From: Clostridia bacterium
Lineage (GTDB): Bacteria; Bacillota; Clostridia; TANB77; CAG-508
Length of the DNA: 64,000 nucleotides
Assembly (NCBI GenBank): GCA_900770415.1
Contig: CAAGKN010000007.1
Location: forward strand, 1 to 64,000
Direction: 5' to 3'
This document shows positions 25,291 to 34,109 of this stretch, piece by piece. Both the position numbers and the translations under genes were made by a program. Position 1 is the stretch's first letter. Every line of letters begins with the position of its first letter. Under the pieces are notes generated by a model. That model saw only the letters and a program-made list of their open reading frames with translations, was not told where the DNA came from and did not search any database.

Positions 25291-26826
25291 ATGAGAAAAT
25301 ATGTAGCTGGTAATGGTCAATATGTAATATATGCAAAAGACCAACAAGAAGCCAGACAAGTAATAAGTCAAGAGCTTAAAAGATTTGATGAAATAAAATC
25401 GAAAATGGTTAGTTTATTGAGTGAAGATGGAAAAGCTAAACAAAATTTTTTAAAGAACACTTCAAAAGAAAATTTAAATATACATTTTAATGATGAAACA
25501 TCTTTAATATATGATGATCCAGAAAATGCAACAACAAAAGGCGAAGTAAGACAAAGAAGTTTTGAAAATGGAAAATTTACTTATGATTTAGCTTATAGAT
25601 ATCCAGATATACAAGGACATAATGCTGATTTTAGGTTAGCACACGAAATGGGACACTTGATGTTAAATCCATCAAATGCAAGAATGCAAACTTATGATAA
25701 AAAAACGGACACTAGACAAATTTCAGGTTTAATAAGAGTTCCTAAAGGTCAAGAAAAGAATCGTAGAGCATATTATGGTGAACAAATACAAGAAAATGCT
25801 ATAAATTTAATTGCTTCACTAGCGGTTAGAGGCGGACATAGTGCAGACGATATAATGTCTGGAAAAGTAGATGTGTCAGAATTTAATTTATATAAAAAGT
25901 GTGATAATTTAGTAAAATTACTTGCAGTTTCAATGAGAAATGATTTTGATAATGAGATGAGTTTTGAACAATTGGTAGAAAACAAAATAGATTCTTTTAT
26001 TGAGCATTCTGATGGTAGCAAAGAACCTGCAAATACATTTTTTTATGGTGTTTTAAACGATTCTAGTATGATAGAGAATGAATTTGATAAGTATATGGGC
26101 AAAGGTGCTTGGAGAGATTTAGATACATTTATTACTAACCTACATAACCCTAATGTTAGCAAAGAACAATTTGATATAGTATTTAAAGAAGCCCAGGGAA
26201 TGATTACCGAATTTGCAAATACTAGAATGCAAGAAAAATATAAAGAAGCAGTTGCAAGAGATGGACGAGATGTTCCAAATTTGGAGAATAAAATAAGTAT
26301 GATTCAAGAGATGACAGGAGTTGAGCAAGAAAAACCACAACAAGCAACAAGCAGAGATAATATAATTCAGTTTCCAAGGGAATATAGAATAAATGAATTT
26401 GGAGAAATAATAAGACCTGAACAGGTACAACATATAGAAATTGATAAAGATATCCCCGTATTTACTCCACCAGATGAAACACAACAAGTAGAACAATATA
26501 ATGAACAAAATGAAAACAAACTAACAATAAGGCAAAAAATAGCTCAATTTCTACAGAAAAATGATATGTTAATGAATATTCCTTTTGTAGATAAATTTGT
26601 TCATAGGCAATTAGATGTATTACCCCAAACAACACAAGAAACAAGAAATACAAGTACACAAACAGTTAATAGAACTAGAGAAAGTTTTATAAATGAATTG
26701 ACAAATTTTGGTGCATATAGAAATTTACCACCAATTCAAAGAATGTCTGATCCAGAAAAGTTGGCAGAAATGAGAAGAAAGATGGAGCAAAACCAACAAG
26801 CAAATGATGATAGTGAAAGGTTTTAA
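25291..26826 (+). CDS. Putative zinc metallopeptidase with disordered tail
   Basis: A 511-residue protein with FRLAHEMGHLML near residues 113-124. This is an HExxH zinc-peptidase motif of the type found in ImmA/IrrE-like proteins, although no helix-turn-helix domain is visible. A polar, Gln/Pro-rich region (about 345-410) and a basic C-terminal part follow. The substrate is unknown. It lies 15 bases after the membrane-protein gene. Such peptidases are common on integrated elements, in keeping with this accessory block. Confidence 0.65.
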   Translation: MRKYVAGNGQYVIYAKDQQEARQVISQELKRFDEIKSKMVSLLSEDGKAKQNFLKNTSKENLNIHFNDETSLIYDDPENATTKGEVRQRSFENGKFTYDLAYRYPDIQGHNADFRLAHEMGHLMLNPSNARMQTYDKKTDTRQISGLIRVPKGQEKNRRAYYGEQIQENAINLIASLAVRGGHSADDIMSGKVDVSEFNLYKKCDNLVKLLAVSMRNDFDNEMSFEQLVENKIDSFIEHSDGSKEPANTFFYGVLNDSSMIENEFDKYMGKGAWRDLDTFITNLHNPNVSKEQFDIVFKEAQGMITEFANTRMQEKYKEAVARDGRDVPNLENKISMIQEMTGVEQEKPQQATSRDNIIQFPREYRINEFGEIIRPEQVQHIEIDKDIPVFTPPDETQQVEQYNEQNENKLTIRQKIAQFLQKNDMLMNIPFVDKFVHRQLDVLPQTTQETRNTSTQTVNRTRESFINELTNFGAYRNLPPIQRMSDPEKLAEMRRKMEQNQQANDDSERF

Positions 26827-26867
26827 AATTTTATTATTATAATATAAAAAGAAGGGAAGATTTTATT

Positions 26868-27269
26868 ATGAGAATTAACGAAAAAATGGTTACAACAAAA
26901 GAGGAACTATTAAATATAATTAAGGAAGAAATAAACCCATTAGATTATGTTATTGAAGAATCTGATATTGATTTGATTACTGAATCTATAATAATAGAGG
27001 GAAATGATGAGGATAGCTATTATGAAGAATTAGCAGAAATATTATTCAAATCAATAGTTCACTATGTATTAAAAACAGAAAATGAAGAAAAAACACTAAA
27101 AAGATGTAAAAAAGTATTTATGAATGGAAAAGAAAACTATGAAGAATTAAAAAATATGTTAAGTAGTGTAGAAAGTGCAAAAGTTCTTTTTATTCCAATA
27201 GATATTGCTTCTGAAAATACTCGCAAAGATATATTTGACAAACTAGAAGAAAGATTATCAAAAATATAG
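26868..27269 (+). CDS. Acidic hypothetical protein
   Basis: A 133-residue, Glu- and Lys-rich helical protein with no domain I recognise. AAGGGAAG lies before the ATG. It is the last plus-strand gene of the accessory block and is followed by a good terminator. Confidence 0.65.
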   Translation: MRINEKMVTTKEELLNIIKEEINPLDYVIEESDIDLITESIIIEGNDEDSYYEELAEILFKSIVHYVLKTENEEKTLKRCKKVFMNGKENYEELKNMLSSVESAKVLFIPIDIASENTRKDIFDKLEERLSKI

Positions 27270-27277
27270 TGATTTTA

Positions 27278-27308
27278 AATACCTTTCAATTAAAAGAAAG
27301 GTATTTTT
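27278..27308 (+). terminator. Terminator ending the accessory operon
   Basis: An aaatacctttc/gaaaggtattt hairpin around an 8-base loop, followed by T-rich sequence. Confidence 0.8.
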
Positions 27309-27311
27309 ATA

Positions 27312-27600
27312 TCACTTATAATATGAGGCACCTAATTCATTCAATTTATTTTTAAATTCTTCAATTTGTTCATCAGTATAAGTATCTCTTAATTTACTAG
27401 CTTTTTTAGACCATTCTTTAAATTTATTTTCAGTAAACTTTTTTTGATGGTTATAATGTAGTCCGTGCATTCTTTTGTATTCTCGTGTATATTCTTTTAA
27501 AATTAAACTTTCTTCTATTTTTTCTATGTGTTTAACTAAAGCACCAATTTCTTTGCAAGTTTTACCTGTATCCTTATTTTAGTTTATCTATAGACTTGGA
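27312..27600 (-). pseudogene. Remnant of an unidentified gene (3' part)
   Basis: On the minus strand an open frame without a usable start reads TGKTCKEIGALVKHIEKIEE and continues to HGLHYNHQKKFTENKFKEW and a TGA at 27312-27314. Upstream, a different frame (IDLSKSIDKLK) looks like the continuation, broken by a small indel near 27580. The 5' end is lost at palindromic repeat copy B. It is a decayed, lysine-rich protein. The parent is not identified. Confidence 0.5.
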
Positions 27601-27614
27601 TAAATCTATGCCAA

Positions 27615-27647
27615 TGTGCCAATGGGGACGGGGAATTTTGGCACAAA
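27615..27647. repeat. Palindromic repeat copy B
   Basis: Identical over 33 bases to 22995-23027, with tgtgcca and tggcaca arms around a G-rich loop. It truncates the gene remnant at 27312-27600. Confidence 0.85.
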
Positions 27648-27654
27648 ATACAAA

Positions 27655-27694
27655 AACCTCCATAAAATATAAAGAGATATATTTTATGGAGGTT
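27655..27694. repeat. 16-bp inverted repeat, terminator-like
   Basis: Aacctccataaaatat (27655-27670) pairs with atattttatggaggtt (27679-27694), with only a short T stretch after it. Confidence 0.6.
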
Positions 27695-27794
27695 TAATAT
27701 TTTATGGCAAGAATAATAGTATTCAATATAGTAACCATTTTTGTAAACTCTTCATAAAATATAGCAAAACATTTATACGGAGAGGATGAATAAA

Positions 27795-29045
27795 ATGATA
27801 AGTTACATAATAGAAGGGGGAAGAAGGCTAGAAGGAACTTTAGATGTTTCAGGTTCAAAAAATGCTTCGCTTCCAATAATAGCGGCTAGTATATTAAGTG
27901 GAAAAATTACAAAATTATATAACGTACCTAACATACATGATACCCAAATAACTTTGAAAATATTAGAGATTTTAGGTTGCAAAATATATAAGAGAAATGG
28001 TAAAATAGTTATAGATTCGAGCAATATGGAAGAACACAAAATTCCAGATGATTTAATGAGACAAATGAGGTCATCTGTTGTATTAGCAGGAGCAATACTT
28101 GGGAGATTTAAAAAAGCAACATTCTCATATCCAGGAGGATGTGATATTGGTTCGAGGCCAATAGATTTGCACCTAAAAGGACTAAGAAAATTAGGAATAG
28201 AAATAGAAGAAGAAGCTGGATACATAAACTGCAAAACAAATCAAATTATAGGTAGCAAAATACAACTAGATTTTCCATCAGTAGGAGCAACTGAAAACAT
28301 TATAATGGCATCTGTATTAGCAGAAGGAGAAACTATAATTACAAATGCAGCAATGGAGCCAGAAATAGTAGATTTACAAAACTTTTTAAACAAAATGGGA
28401 GCAAAAATAAAAGGCGCTGGAACAAATGTTATTAAAATAGATGGTGTTAAAACTTTAAAAAATGTAAGCTATAACGTTATGCCAGACAGGATAGAAGCAG
28501 GAACGCTTTTATGTGCTACTGCAATTACAGGAGGAAAAATAGAACTAAATAAAGTTGAACCAATACATATAGGACCAGTAATTAGCAAATTAGAAGAAAG
28601 TGGTTGTAAAATAAATGTAGGAAAAAATTCTGTAATTTTAGAAGCACCAAAAAGGTTAAAAGCAGTAGATATAAAAACAATGCCATATCCAGGATTTCCA
28701 ACAGATATGCAATCAATTTTTACAGGAATGTTAACAACGGCAAAAGGTACTTCAATGATAATAGAAAATATATTTGAAAATAGATATAAATATACAAGTG
28801 AACTAAAAAGAATGGGGGCAAAAATTACAACAGAAGGAAAAGTTGCAATAGTAAAAGGAACAAAAAAACTAGTAGGAACAACAGTAGAAGCAACAGACCT
28901 AAGAGGAGGAGCAACATTAGTTTTAGCTGGACTTGTAGCAAAAGGACAAACGACAGTAACCAATGTTGAACATATATTAAGAGGTTATGAAGCATTAGAT
29001 AGAAAACTAAACAAAATTGGTGCAAATGTACAAGTAAAAAAATAG
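27795..29045 (+). CDS. murA: UDP-N-acetylglucosamine 1-carboxyvinyltransferase
   Basis: MurA (416 residues) transfers enolpyruvate to UDP-GlcNAc, the first committed step of peptidoglycan synthesis and the target of fosfomycin. The catalytic Cys is present in YPGGCDIGSRPIDLHL (about residue 115). GSKNASLPIIAAS and DLRGGATLVLAGL are also present. The ATG at 27795 suits GGAGAGG at 27779-27785; an ATG at 27786 abuts the ribosome binding site. It begins the division-type cluster with ftsQ. Confidence 0.95.
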   Translation: MISYIIEGGRRLEGTLDVSGSKNASLPIIAASILSGKITKLYNVPNIHDTQITLKILEILGCKIYKRNGKIVIDSSNMEEHKIPDDLMRQMRSSVVLAGAILGRFKKATFSYPGGCDIGSRPIDLHLKGLRKLGIEIEEEAGYINCKTNQIIGSKIQLDFPSVGATENIIMASVLAEGETIITNAAMEPEIVDLQNFLNKMGAKIKGAGTNVIKIDGVKTLKNVSYNVMPDRIEAGTLLCATAITGGKIELNKVEPIHIGPVISKLEESGCKINVGKNSVILEAPKRLKAVDIKTMPYPGFPTDMQSIFTGMLTTAKGTSMIIENIFENRYKYTSELKRMGAKITTEGKVAIVKGTKKLVGTTVEATDLRGGATLVLAGLVAKGQTTVTNVEHILRGYEALDRKLNKIGANVQVKK

Positions 29046-29076
29046 ATTAGATGAACATTGTTATAAAACATATAAT

Positions 29077-29099
29077 GGGCGAGCAATGCTCGCCTACAA
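29077..29099. repeat. GC-rich palindrome between murA and ftsQ
   Basis: Gggcgagcaatgctcgcctacaa: the ggcgagca/tgctcgcc core plus the ctaca end typical of the palindrome family seen at 33967, 52785-53003, 54084-54162 and 60702. Confidence 0.75.
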
Positions 29100-29121
29100 A
29101 TACAGATATTGGAGGATACCT

Positions 29122-30186
29122 ATGAGAAAATCTAAAGGACAAACTATTGATTCATTTTATACAAATAAAGACGAAAAAATAAAAAAAAGAAATAATAGAA
29201 AATCTAAAAATGTAAAAGAGAGAAACTCTGCGAGAACACAAAAAACAAGAAAAGGTAAAACTCAAAAAAGTAACAATGAAGATAATGATATAATAAATTT
29301 AGACAATGAAATAATTATAGGAATGACATTAAAAGAAGAATCAAAAAAAGACACCAAAGCAAAAAAAAGTAAGAGTAAAAAGCCAAAAGATAAAAAAACA
29401 GTTTCAAAAAGTAAACCAGTAAAAAAGACACAAACAGCAAAAAATAATAAAAAACCAAAAAAGAAAAATATTAAATTAAAAATAGTAAAATGGATATTTT
29501 TATTAGCAATACTTGCAACTGCTATAATTTTATTCATGCTATCAAGTGTGTTTAACATAACAAACATAACAGTAACAAATAACAATAAAATATCAGAGCA
29601 AGAAATAATAAGCTTATCAGGATTAACAAAAAATGAAAATATGTTTAAAGTGCTAAACAAAAAAGTAGAAGAATCAATAGAACAAAATCCATATATAGAA
29701 AACGTAAAAATAACAAAAACAATATCTGGAACAGTAAACCTAGAAGTAACTGAAAGAGTAGCAACATATATGCTTAAATTCGCAAATGGATATGTATATA
29801 TAAATAATCAAGGATATATGTTAGAAATTTCACAAGAACCACTAGAACTTCCTATAATTAGTGGATTCAAAACTCCAATAGAGAACATAAAAGAAGGAAA
29901 TAGACTAGTAGTAGAAGACTTAAAAGAACTAGAAAACGTAATAAAAATAATGGAAATAGCAAAAACCACATCAGTTGGAGCAATAATTGCTGAAATTGAT
30001 ATATCTGATCCAACGAATTATAAAATAATAATACCAAGTGAAAATAAAACAGTTGAATTTGGAGACTTAACAAATATTAATGTAAAAATATTAAAAATAG
30101 AGTATATTATTGAACAAGAAAAAGGAAAACAAGGTGAAATATATTTTCAAGGTGCTGAGAAAGCAGTATTTAGAGAAAAAGTATAA
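29122..30186 (+). CDS. ftsQ: Cell division protein FtsQ/DivIB
   Basis: A 354-residue bitopic division protein. A long Lys-rich cytoplasmic region (residues 1-115) precedes one transmembrane helix (about 117-138). The POTRA domain starts at NITNITVTNNNKISEQEIIS. Typical FtsQ features are NPYIENVKITKTISGTVNLE and the later FGDLTNINVKI. The ATG at 29122 follows GGAGG. It joins murA and the DUF881/Sbp genes, the Firmicute division cluster order. Confidence 0.9.
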   Translation: MRKSKGQTIDSFYTNKDEKIKKRNNRKSKNVKERNSARTQKTRKGKTQKSNNEDNDIINLDNEIIIGMTLKEESKKDTKAKKSKSKKPKDKKTVSKSKPVKKTQTAKNNKKPKKKNIKLKIVKWIFLLAILATAIILFMLSSVFNITNITVTNNNKISEQEIISLSGLTKNENMFKVLNKKVEESIEQNPYIENVKITKTISGTVNLEVTERVATYMLKFANGYVYINNQGYMLEISQEPLELPIISGFKTPIENIKEGNRLVVEDLKELENVIKIMEIAKTTSVGAIIAEIDISDPTNYKIIIPSENKTVEFGDLTNINVKILKIEYIIEQEKGKQGEIYFQGAEKAVFREKV

Positions 30187-30199
30187 AGAGGTGAAAAAT

Positions 30200-30925
30200 T
30201 TGAATAAAAGTAAAATAGCAATAATTTTGGGCACAGTATGTATGCTTTTAACAATATCAATAGCAGTTCAAATGAGAACAATAGAAAAAGCTACAAATAC
30301 AGTAGGAACAGGAATAAGTGATAATAGTGGGTTAAAAGACGAATTCTTAAAAAACCAAGATGAATATAATACGGTGTATAAAAAGCTAGAAGAAGCAGAA
30401 AAAAAACTAGAAGAAGTTAGAAATCAGGCAACCCAAAATAATGAAACAGATACTAATATAGAAGCGGAAATAAAAGAGGATAGAAAATTATTAGGACTAA
30501 CAGAAGTAACAGGACCAGGTTTTATAATAAATCTTGATGACAACAGACAGATAAATAGTTCAGAAGTGCTAAATGTAAGCGATTACCTAGTACATGAAGG
30601 AGATCTAACATATATAATAAATGAATTATTTAATGCAGGAGCAGATGCAATAGCAATTAATGACGAAAGAATAACAAGTAAAACTTCAATACTTTGTGAC
30701 GGAAATATAATAAGAATAAATGGAGAAATGGTATCAGTTCCAATAACCATAAAAGCAATAGGATATCCAGAAAGATTGGATTATGCATTAAATAGGCCAG
30801 GGGGATATTTAGAGATATTAGCTAATGCAGGAGTGCAAGTATATGTACAAAAATCAGAAAAAATTACACTTCCAAAATATGAAGGAGTGTATAGCTCGGA
30901 TTTCTTAACAAGAGGTGATGAATAG
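30200..30925 (+). CDS. DUF881 family protein (first copy)
   Basis: A 241-residue YlxW/YlxX-like protein with a single N-terminal anchor (residues 5-22), a coiled-coil stretch (about 50-80) and the DUF881 domain (TGPGFIINLDDN ... ELFNAGADAIAINDERIT). The TTG at 30200 after AGAGGTG is chosen. DUF881 pairs are common between ftsQ and ftsA/ftsZ. Their exact role is not known. Confidence 0.88.
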   Translation: MNKSKIAIILGTVCMLLTISIAVQMRTIEKATNTVGTGISDNSGLKDEFLKNQDEYNTVYKKLEEAEKKLEEVRNQATQNNETDTNIEAEIKEDRKLLGLTEVTGPGFIINLDDNRQINSSEVLNVSDYLVHEGDLTYIINELFNAGADAIAINDERITSKTSILCDGNIIRINGEMVSVPITIKAIGYPERLDYALNRPGGYLEILANAGVQVYVQKSEKITLPKYEGVYSSDFLTRGDE

Positions 30926-31618
30926 TTGAAAAAAGGAAAAATAACAATAACAATAACAATAGGTTTAGTAATGCTAATATTAACAGCAGTTATGTTCATC
31001 CAATTTAAAACAGTTAAACAAACAGACTTCACTTCATTAGAAAATATGAGAGAAGACGAATTAAGAACGGGAATAACAAATTTTAAACAAAAAACAGAAG
31101 AAACAAATAAAAGACTAGAAGAGGTAAATGCAAAAATAGCAGAATATGAGCAAACAATTGAAAGCAATACAGAAGCATCAGAAGTATTAGCAAAAGAGCT
31201 AGAGCAATTTAACAATTTACTAGGAAAAAATGACGTTAAAGGTGAAGGAGTTGTAATAACACTAACAGACACAAGAAACCAAAGAATTTGGTCAGAGGAT
31301 TTACGACTATTAGTAAATGAACTAAAAGAAGCGGGAGCAGAAGCTATATCAATAAATGACCAAAGAATAGTATATGATACATATATAGTAGACATTAGCA
31401 ATACACATATACGTATAAATGGACAAGAAATGATAGTTTCGCCATATGTTGTAAAAGCAATAGGAAATCCTACATATCTAGAGAGTGGACTTTCAAAAAA
31501 ACAATATGGATATATAGACACAAAACTTGCAGAAGGAAAAGATGTAACACTTAAAAGAGAAAAAAACATAGAAATAAAAAAATATGAAGGAAATTTAAGC
31601 ATGGAATATGCAAATTAG
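30926..31618 (+). CDS. DUF881 family protein (second copy)
   Basis: A 230-residue paralogue of the previous gene with the same layout: anchor (5-24), coiled coil (about 45-90) and DUF881 domain (VKGEGVVITLTDTR ... ELKEAGAEAISINDQRIV). It uses a TTG start directly after the previous stop, with AGAGGTGATG upstream. Confidence 0.88.
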   Translation: MKKGKITITITIGLVMLILTAVMFIQFKTVKQTDFTSLENMREDELRTGITNFKQKTEETNKRLEEVNAKIAEYEQTIESNTEASEVLAKELEQFNNLLGKNDVKGEGVVITLTDTRNQRIWSEDLRLLVNELKEAGAEAISINDQRIVYDTYIVDISNTHIRINGQEMIVSPYVVKAIGNPTYLESGLSKKQYGYIDTKLAEGKDVTLKREKNIEIKKYEGNLSMEYAN

Positions 31619-31629
31619 GGGGTAATTAA

Positions 31630-32025
31630 ATGATAGCAATAGCAATTTTAATAGGATGTGTAATAGGAGCACTAATAGGGATGCATGCACCAGTAATTTC
31701 ATATACATATTCAGGTTACTTAGCAATAGCAATAGTTGCAGCTTTAGATTCTGTATTTGGTGGAATAACATCAGTACTTAAAGGAAATTTTGACTTAAAA
31801 GTATTTCTATCAGGATTTTTTGGGAATGCAATACTTTCAATACTGCTAACATGGTTAGGAGTAAAATTAAATGTAGATATATATTTAGCAGCAATAGTAG
31901 TATTTGTAGGAAGAATGTTTACAAATCTTGCAATTATTCGTAGATATTATATAGATAAATGGAGTAAAAAAGTAGAAGAAAAAGAGGAAGCAAAAAATGA
32001 GAATGAGAAGAAAACCGTGGGTTAG
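31630..32025 (+). CDS. sbp: Small basic protein Sbp (DUF1290)
   Basis: A 131-residue membrane protein. It opens with MIAIAILIGCVIGALIGMHA and has YSGYLAIAIVAALDSVFGGI and FFGNAILSILLTWLGVKLNV, the DUF1290 pattern. It has three to four helices and a charged tail. It sits at the end of the ftsQ-DUF881 cluster as in other Clostridia. Its end overlaps the trmB start by 29 bases. Confidence 0.88.
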   Translation: MIAIAILIGCVIGALIGMHAPVISYTYSGYLAIAIVAALDSVFGGITSVLKGNFDLKVFLSGFFGNAILSILLTWLGVKLNVDIYLAAIVVFVGRMFTNLAIIRRYYIDKWSKKVEEKEEAKNENEKKTVG

Positions 32026-32660
32026 AGAAGAACTTGCAGAGGCAGAATTTTTTATAGACGATGCAACACAAAACTTGGGAAAATGGCACAAAGCATTTAA
32101 AAGAAAAAATCAGCCCATGCATTTAGAACTTCGGATGCGGAAAAGGAAGCTTTATAGCAAAACTTGCAGTACAAAATCCAGAAATTAATTACTTAGGAAT
32201 AGACATAAAAAGTGAAGTATTAGGTTTAGCAAAAAGAAATATAGAAAAAGAATATTTAAAGGCACAAAGAGAAATAGATAATGTGCTTATAACAGCTTAT
32301 GAAATAGAAATAATACAAAACATATTGAACGAAAAAGATTTAGTAGATAGAATATATATAAACTTTTGCAATCCTTGGCCAAAACCAAGACATAACAAAA
32401 AAAGACTAACACATACAAAACAACTAGAAAAATACAAGGTATTTTTAAAACCGGGTGGAGAAATATATTTTAAAACGGATGACTACGATTTATATAAAGC
32501 AACAATAAAATATTTGGAAGAAACAGGCTTTAAAATTATAAAACAAACAGAAGACCTACATAAAGAACCAATATGGGAAAATAATATAGAAACAGAGCAC
32601 GAGAAGATGTTTGAAGAACAAGGAATTACAACAAAAGCAGTAATTGCAAAAATCATATAA
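31997..32660 (+). CDS. trmB: tRNA (guanine-N7)-methyltransferase TrmB, read through one CGGN site
   Basis: TrmB (220 residues conceptual) methylates G46 of tRNAs with SAM. The front half MRRKPWVREELAEAEFFID and the rear half with NFCNPWPKPRHNKKRLTH are classic TrmB, but lie in different frames. Skipping the C of CGG 32132 gives Gly46, the first Gly of the SAM-binding motif LELGCGKGSF. In zero frame the product ends at 32188 without the SAM site. ATG 31997 or 32003 may be used. Confidence 0.92.
32132..32135 (+). other. CGGA +1 site in trmB
   Basis: GAA CTT CGG A: skipping C yields LELGCGKG. A second CGG six bases later falls out of frame after the shift (TGC GGA) and is read normally. Confidence 0.9.
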
Positions 32661-32698
32661 ATTTGCCAAAAAAACAATAAAAATATATGCGAAATTTG

Positions 32699-32771
32699 TT
32701 GAAAAAAAAGTAGTAATATAATATAATAACCCTATCAAAAACAGAAGGAACAAAATCCTTCAAAAGATAGG
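32699..32771 (+). promoter_or_regulatory. Promoter and structured leader of purM
   Basis: TTGAAA (32699-32704), 17 bp, TATAAT (32722-32727). The leader RNA can fold with cctatc (32731-32736) pairing gatagg (32766-32771) around an inner gaagga/tccttc hairpin (32744-32761). The outer stem covers part of the ribosome binding sequence GATAGGAGAGG, so it could control translation. Confidence 0.6.
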
Positions 32772-32782
32772 AGAGGTTTGTA

Positions 32783-33817
32783 ATGGAGAAGAGTTTTAGC
32801 GAGAGTTACAAAGCAGCAGGCGTAGATGTTACAGCAGGATACAAAGGCGTGGAACTAATGAAAAAAGCAGTGCAAGCAACATATACAAATGCAGTAATAT
32901 CAGACATAGGTGGATTTGGCGGACTTTATGCGCCACAAATTAAAGGAATGGAAGAACCAATTTTAGTTTCCGGAACAGATGGAGTAGGAACAAAACTAAA
33001 ATTGGCTTTTTTAATGGATAAACACGACACAATAGGAGAAGACTGTGTAGCAATGTGCGCAAATGACGTAATATGTACGGGAGCAAGCCCAATGTTCTTT
33101 TTAGACTATATGGCACTTGGAAAAAACATACCAGAAAAGGTAGCAACAATAGTAGCAGGAGTAGCAGAAGGATGTAAAAAAGCAAAGTGTAGCTTAATAG
33201 GCGGAGAAACAGCAGAAATGCCAGGCTTTTACCCAGTAGATGAATATGATTTAGCAGGATTCTGTGTTGGAATAGTAGATAAAAAGAAAATTATAAACAA
33301 CAAAATAATAGAAATTGGGGATAAAGTAATAGGACTTAAATCATCAGGAGTTCATTCTAATGGATTTTCACTAGTTAGAAAAGTATTTGAAGTAAATAAA
33401 GAAAACTTAAACGAATACGTAGAAAGCCTGGGATGTACAGTAGGAGAAGCTCTGCTTAAACCAACAAAAATATATGTAAAACCAATATTAAAACTTATAG
33501 AACAAGTAAAAGTAAAAGGAATATCACATATAACAGGTGGAGGATTTTACGAAAATATGCCAAGAATGTTAAGAGAAGGTGTAGCATTAAAAATAGATAA
33601 AAATTCTTATGAAGTACCACCAATATTTAAACTAATTGCAGAAAGAGGAAACATACCAGAAAGAGATATGTATAATACATTCAATATGGGAATAGGAATG
33701 GCTGTAATAGTTCCAGAAAGTGAAGTAGAAAAATCACTAGAAATATTAAAACAAGCTGGAGAAGAAGCATATTTGATTGGTGAGGTAATAGCAGGAAATA
33801 AAGAAATAATAGTGTAA
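32783..33817 (+). CDS. purM: Phosphoribosylformylglycinamidine cyclo-ligase
   Basis: PurM (344 residues) closes FGAM to aminoimidazole ribotide (AIR) with ATP. Family marks are GGFGGLYAPQI, SGTDGVGTKLK, CANDVICTGASPMFFLDY, GGETAEMPGFY and HSNGFSLVRKV. Its leader is structured. purL follows 292 bases later, so the two act in successive steps of purine synthesis. Confidence 0.96.
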   Translation: MEKSFSESYKAAGVDVTAGYKGVELMKKAVQATYTNAVISDIGGFGGLYAPQIKGMEEPILVSGTDGVGTKLKLAFLMDKHDTIGEDCVAMCANDVICTGASPMFFLDYMALGKNIPEKVATIVAGVAEGCKKAKCSLIGGETAEMPGFYPVDEYDLAGFCVGIVDKKKIINNKIIEIGDKVIGLKSSGVHSNGFSLVRKVFEVNKENLNEYVESLGCTVGEALLKPTKIYVKPILKLIEQVKVKGISHITGGGFYENMPRMLREGVALKIDKNSYEVPPIFKLIAERGNIPERDMYNTFNMGIGMAVIVPESEVEKSLEILKQAGEEAYLIGEVIAGNKEIIV

Positions 33818-33938
33818 ACGAATAAAAATCAGCATCTTGCACATTTTTATTCAACTAATAAAATCCTCGATGTACACATGTACACCTCCGGTTTTATTGC
33901 CTTGAAAAATGCACAATATACTAATTTTAATTCGTTTA
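33815..33938. repeat. Fold-back element between purM and purL
   Basis: The left part (taaacgaataaaaat ...) is complementary, imperfectly, to the right part (... attttaattcgttta) over about 34 bases. Inside, aataaaatcc pairs with ggttttatt around a gtaca-tgtac core. It overlaps the purM stop, so it may serve as its terminator. It has the shape of a miniature fold-back element. The remaining gap up to 34109 carries two further palindromes. Confidence 0.6.
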
Positions 33939-33966
33939 ATAAATCAGAAAAACATGTTGCAAACAT

Positions 33967-33994
33967 TGTAGGGGCGCCGCCCTCGGCGACCTGC
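33967..33994. repeat. GC-rich palindromic repeat (33967 copy)
   Basis: Tgtaggggcgccgccctcgg continuing to cgacctgc. Same form as the copies at 52840 and 54135. Confidence 0.7.
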
Positions 33995-34020
33995 AATGCA
34001 CATTAGAAATTGCTATGAAT

Positions 34021-34046
34021 GTAGGGGTATGCCCTGTGTCTGCCCG
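34021..34046. repeat. GC-rich palindromic repeat (34021 copy)
   Basis: Gtaggggtatgccctgtgtc then tgcccg. A diverged copy of the gtagggg family. Confidence 0.6.
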
Positions 34047-34109
34047 AAACTGTACATATCGACATCGGGTAAATTACAATTTATATAATAATATAGAGGA
34101 GAGAATAAA

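Noticed and set aside
32138..32140. Second CGG in trmB as another shift site
   Set aside because: After the first shift it is split as TGC GGA and read normally; the frame continues to the stop at 32660.
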